Shown here piece by piece: positions 63,223 to 64,000 of a stretch of DNA of 64,000 nt. The position numbers and the translations under genes were made by a program. Within the stretch, counting starts at the first letter, position 1, and every line of letters starts with the position of its first letter. The stretch covers positions 1 through 64,000 of the forward strand of contig NZ_CANTJS010000012.1 of the NCBI RefSeq assembly GCF_947654275.1. The letters run 5' to 3'. The stretch comes from an uncultured Oscillibacter sp. Its GTDB lineage: Bacteria > Bacillota > Clostridia > Oscillospirales > Oscillospiraceae. Below the pieces are notes generated by a model. It made no database searches, had not been told where the DNA came from, and saw only the letters and a program-made list of their open reading frames with translations.

Positions 63223-64000
63223 CTATTGGCAATTCCCCGTATAGACAAGCGCCAGATACTCCCTCGCGACCTCGGCCAGCCGATGCACCCGCTCCACCGG
63301 CGTGGGCGGCTTGTCCGTCAACCGATACCGTGGGAAGAACCGGGACAGGTGCAGAGGGATCTCTGGATCAATAGCCGCCGACCACTGGGCCAGGCTCTGG
63401 ATCTCCTCCTCGCTGTCGTTCTCTCCGGGGATCAGGAGTGTGGTCACCTCCACATGGCACCGCTCCGCCGCCAGAGCGATAGAGCGTTTCACCATCTCCA
63501 AATCGCCGCCCAGTTTCCGGTACCACTCCGAGGTAAAACCCTTCAGGTCGATGTTGGCGGCGTCGATGATCGGTAGCAGCGCCCGCCAGGAGGGTTCTTC
63601 AATCGTCCCGTTGGTCACCAGCGCATTGACCATCCCCTGCTCACGGACCTGAGCGGCGCAGTCCCGGATGTACTCATAACCCACCAGCGGCTCGTTGTAG
63701 GTATAGGCTATTCCGATATTGCCGTATGGCCGCAGCTCCAGCGCCTTGTCGGCCAGCGCCTCCGGGGACAGCTCCACTATCCCAAGTTCTCCGTCCCCAC
63801 ACATGGAAATCTCATGGTTCTGGCAAAATGGGCAGCGCAAGTTACATCCGAAGCTGCCCACGGACAATATCCGACTACCGGGGTGGAACCGCCGCAGGGG
63901 CTTCTTCTCAATGGGGTCCAGTGCCAGACTGGTCAGCTTTCCGTAGTTCAGCGGAACGATTTTACCGTCCCAGCAGGCCCTGGCCCGGCAGAAACTGGTC
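63223..64000 (-). CDS. amrS: Second AmmeMemoRadiSam radical SAM gene (5' end outside window)
   Basis: Frame open to the window edge; 259 residues visible. It has 'TSFCRARACWDGKIVPLNYGKLTSLALDPIEKKPLRRFHPG', the radical-SAM cysteines 'FGCNLRCPFCQNHEIS', 'GIAYTYNEPLVGYEYI', 'NIDLKGFTSEWY' and 'SRFFPRYRL', closely parallel to the copy at 53903. It differs at scattered positions, so the copies are paralogues or an old duplication. The first ~15-20 codons lie beyond 64000. Confidence 0.93.
   Translation of the reverse strand, partial: TSFCRARACWDGKIVPLNYGKLTSLALDPIEKKPLRRFHPGSRILSVGSFGCNLRCPFCQNHEISMCGDGELGIVELSPEALADKALELRPYGNIGIAYTYNEPLVGYEYIRDCAAQVREQGMVNALVTNGTIEEPSWRALLPIIDAANIDLKGFTSEWYRKLGGDLEMVKRSIALAAERCHVEVTTLLIPGENDSEEEIQSLAQWSAAIDPEIPLHLSRFFPRYRLTDKPPTPVERVHRLAEVAREYLALVYTGNCQ

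Overview
The window looks like a chromosome segment of a high-GC gut Clostridium relative (Oscillospiraceae/Flavonifractor-like). This rests on AGGAGG ribosome binding sites, TTGACA/TATAAT promoters, a T-box before the trp operon, an AmtB-PII fusion, a type III glutamine synthetase and an I-C-like CRISPR repeat. The genus is inference from gene content; I ran no search.

Layout. 1-7.8 kb: a DUF4340 membrane protein and two OmpR-type two-component systems. 7.9-11.8 kb: a thioesterase and a heavy-metal efflux operon (ArsR/CadC repressor, free HMA chaperone, methyltransferase, P1B ATPase). 12-16.7 kb: a folded intergenic element, a CAT-like acetyltransferase, a FapA/DUF342 protein, and an ECF sigma factor with its presumed anti-sigma. 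17.1 kb: tRNA-Leu(CAA).

17.3-25.1 kb: an integrated mobile element bracketed by tRNA-derived core repeats. It carries an SLH protein, an SprT-like protease, a Rep that combines an HUH nickase with an SF3 helicase, an FtsK/TcpA-like ATPase, an excisionase and a tyrosine integrase. The stretch before rep has two long hairpins and four GGTGTAA iterons and looks like an origin. 25.3-28.1 kb: an AlbA_2-type ATP-binding regulator and a dead IS630 copy invaded by a 159-bp MITE.

28.1-34.9 kb: a complete trpEGDCFBA operon on the minus strand behind a T-box. 34.9-36.3 kb is a scar: a broken apbE remnant, a roughly 460-bp highly structured element, and the 3' half of mnmA.

36.3-53.6 kb: a nitrogen-assimilation block with purF (minus), glnA type I, an ANTAR regulator, amtB-PII, gltB, gltD, type III glutamine synthetase, corA (minus) and asnB (minus). 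Six genes here (glnA, amtB, gltB, glnN, purF, asnB) share one leader design. Each transcript should start at or next to a small hairpin with an AAnGnn hexaloop that overlaps an intrinsic terminator. With an ANTAR gene directly behind glnA, the simplest reading is one antitermination regulon covering ammonium uptake, glutamine/glutamate synthesis and two glutamine-consuming amidotransferases.

53.9-56.1 kb: an AmmeMemoRadiSam cluster in which the MEMO and AMMECR1 parts lie in one frame separated by a single TAG. 56.2-61.6 kb: a mobilizable element (broken DUF6076-like gene, HTH proteins, a RHH accessory protein, a relaxase with Sel1 repeats, an integrase cut short). 61.6-63.1 kb: an orphan CRISPR array of 22 repeats plus one decayed repeat, starting 17 bp after the truncated integrase. 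63.2-64 kb: the 3' part of a second AmmeMemoRadiSam radical SAM gene, running off the window.
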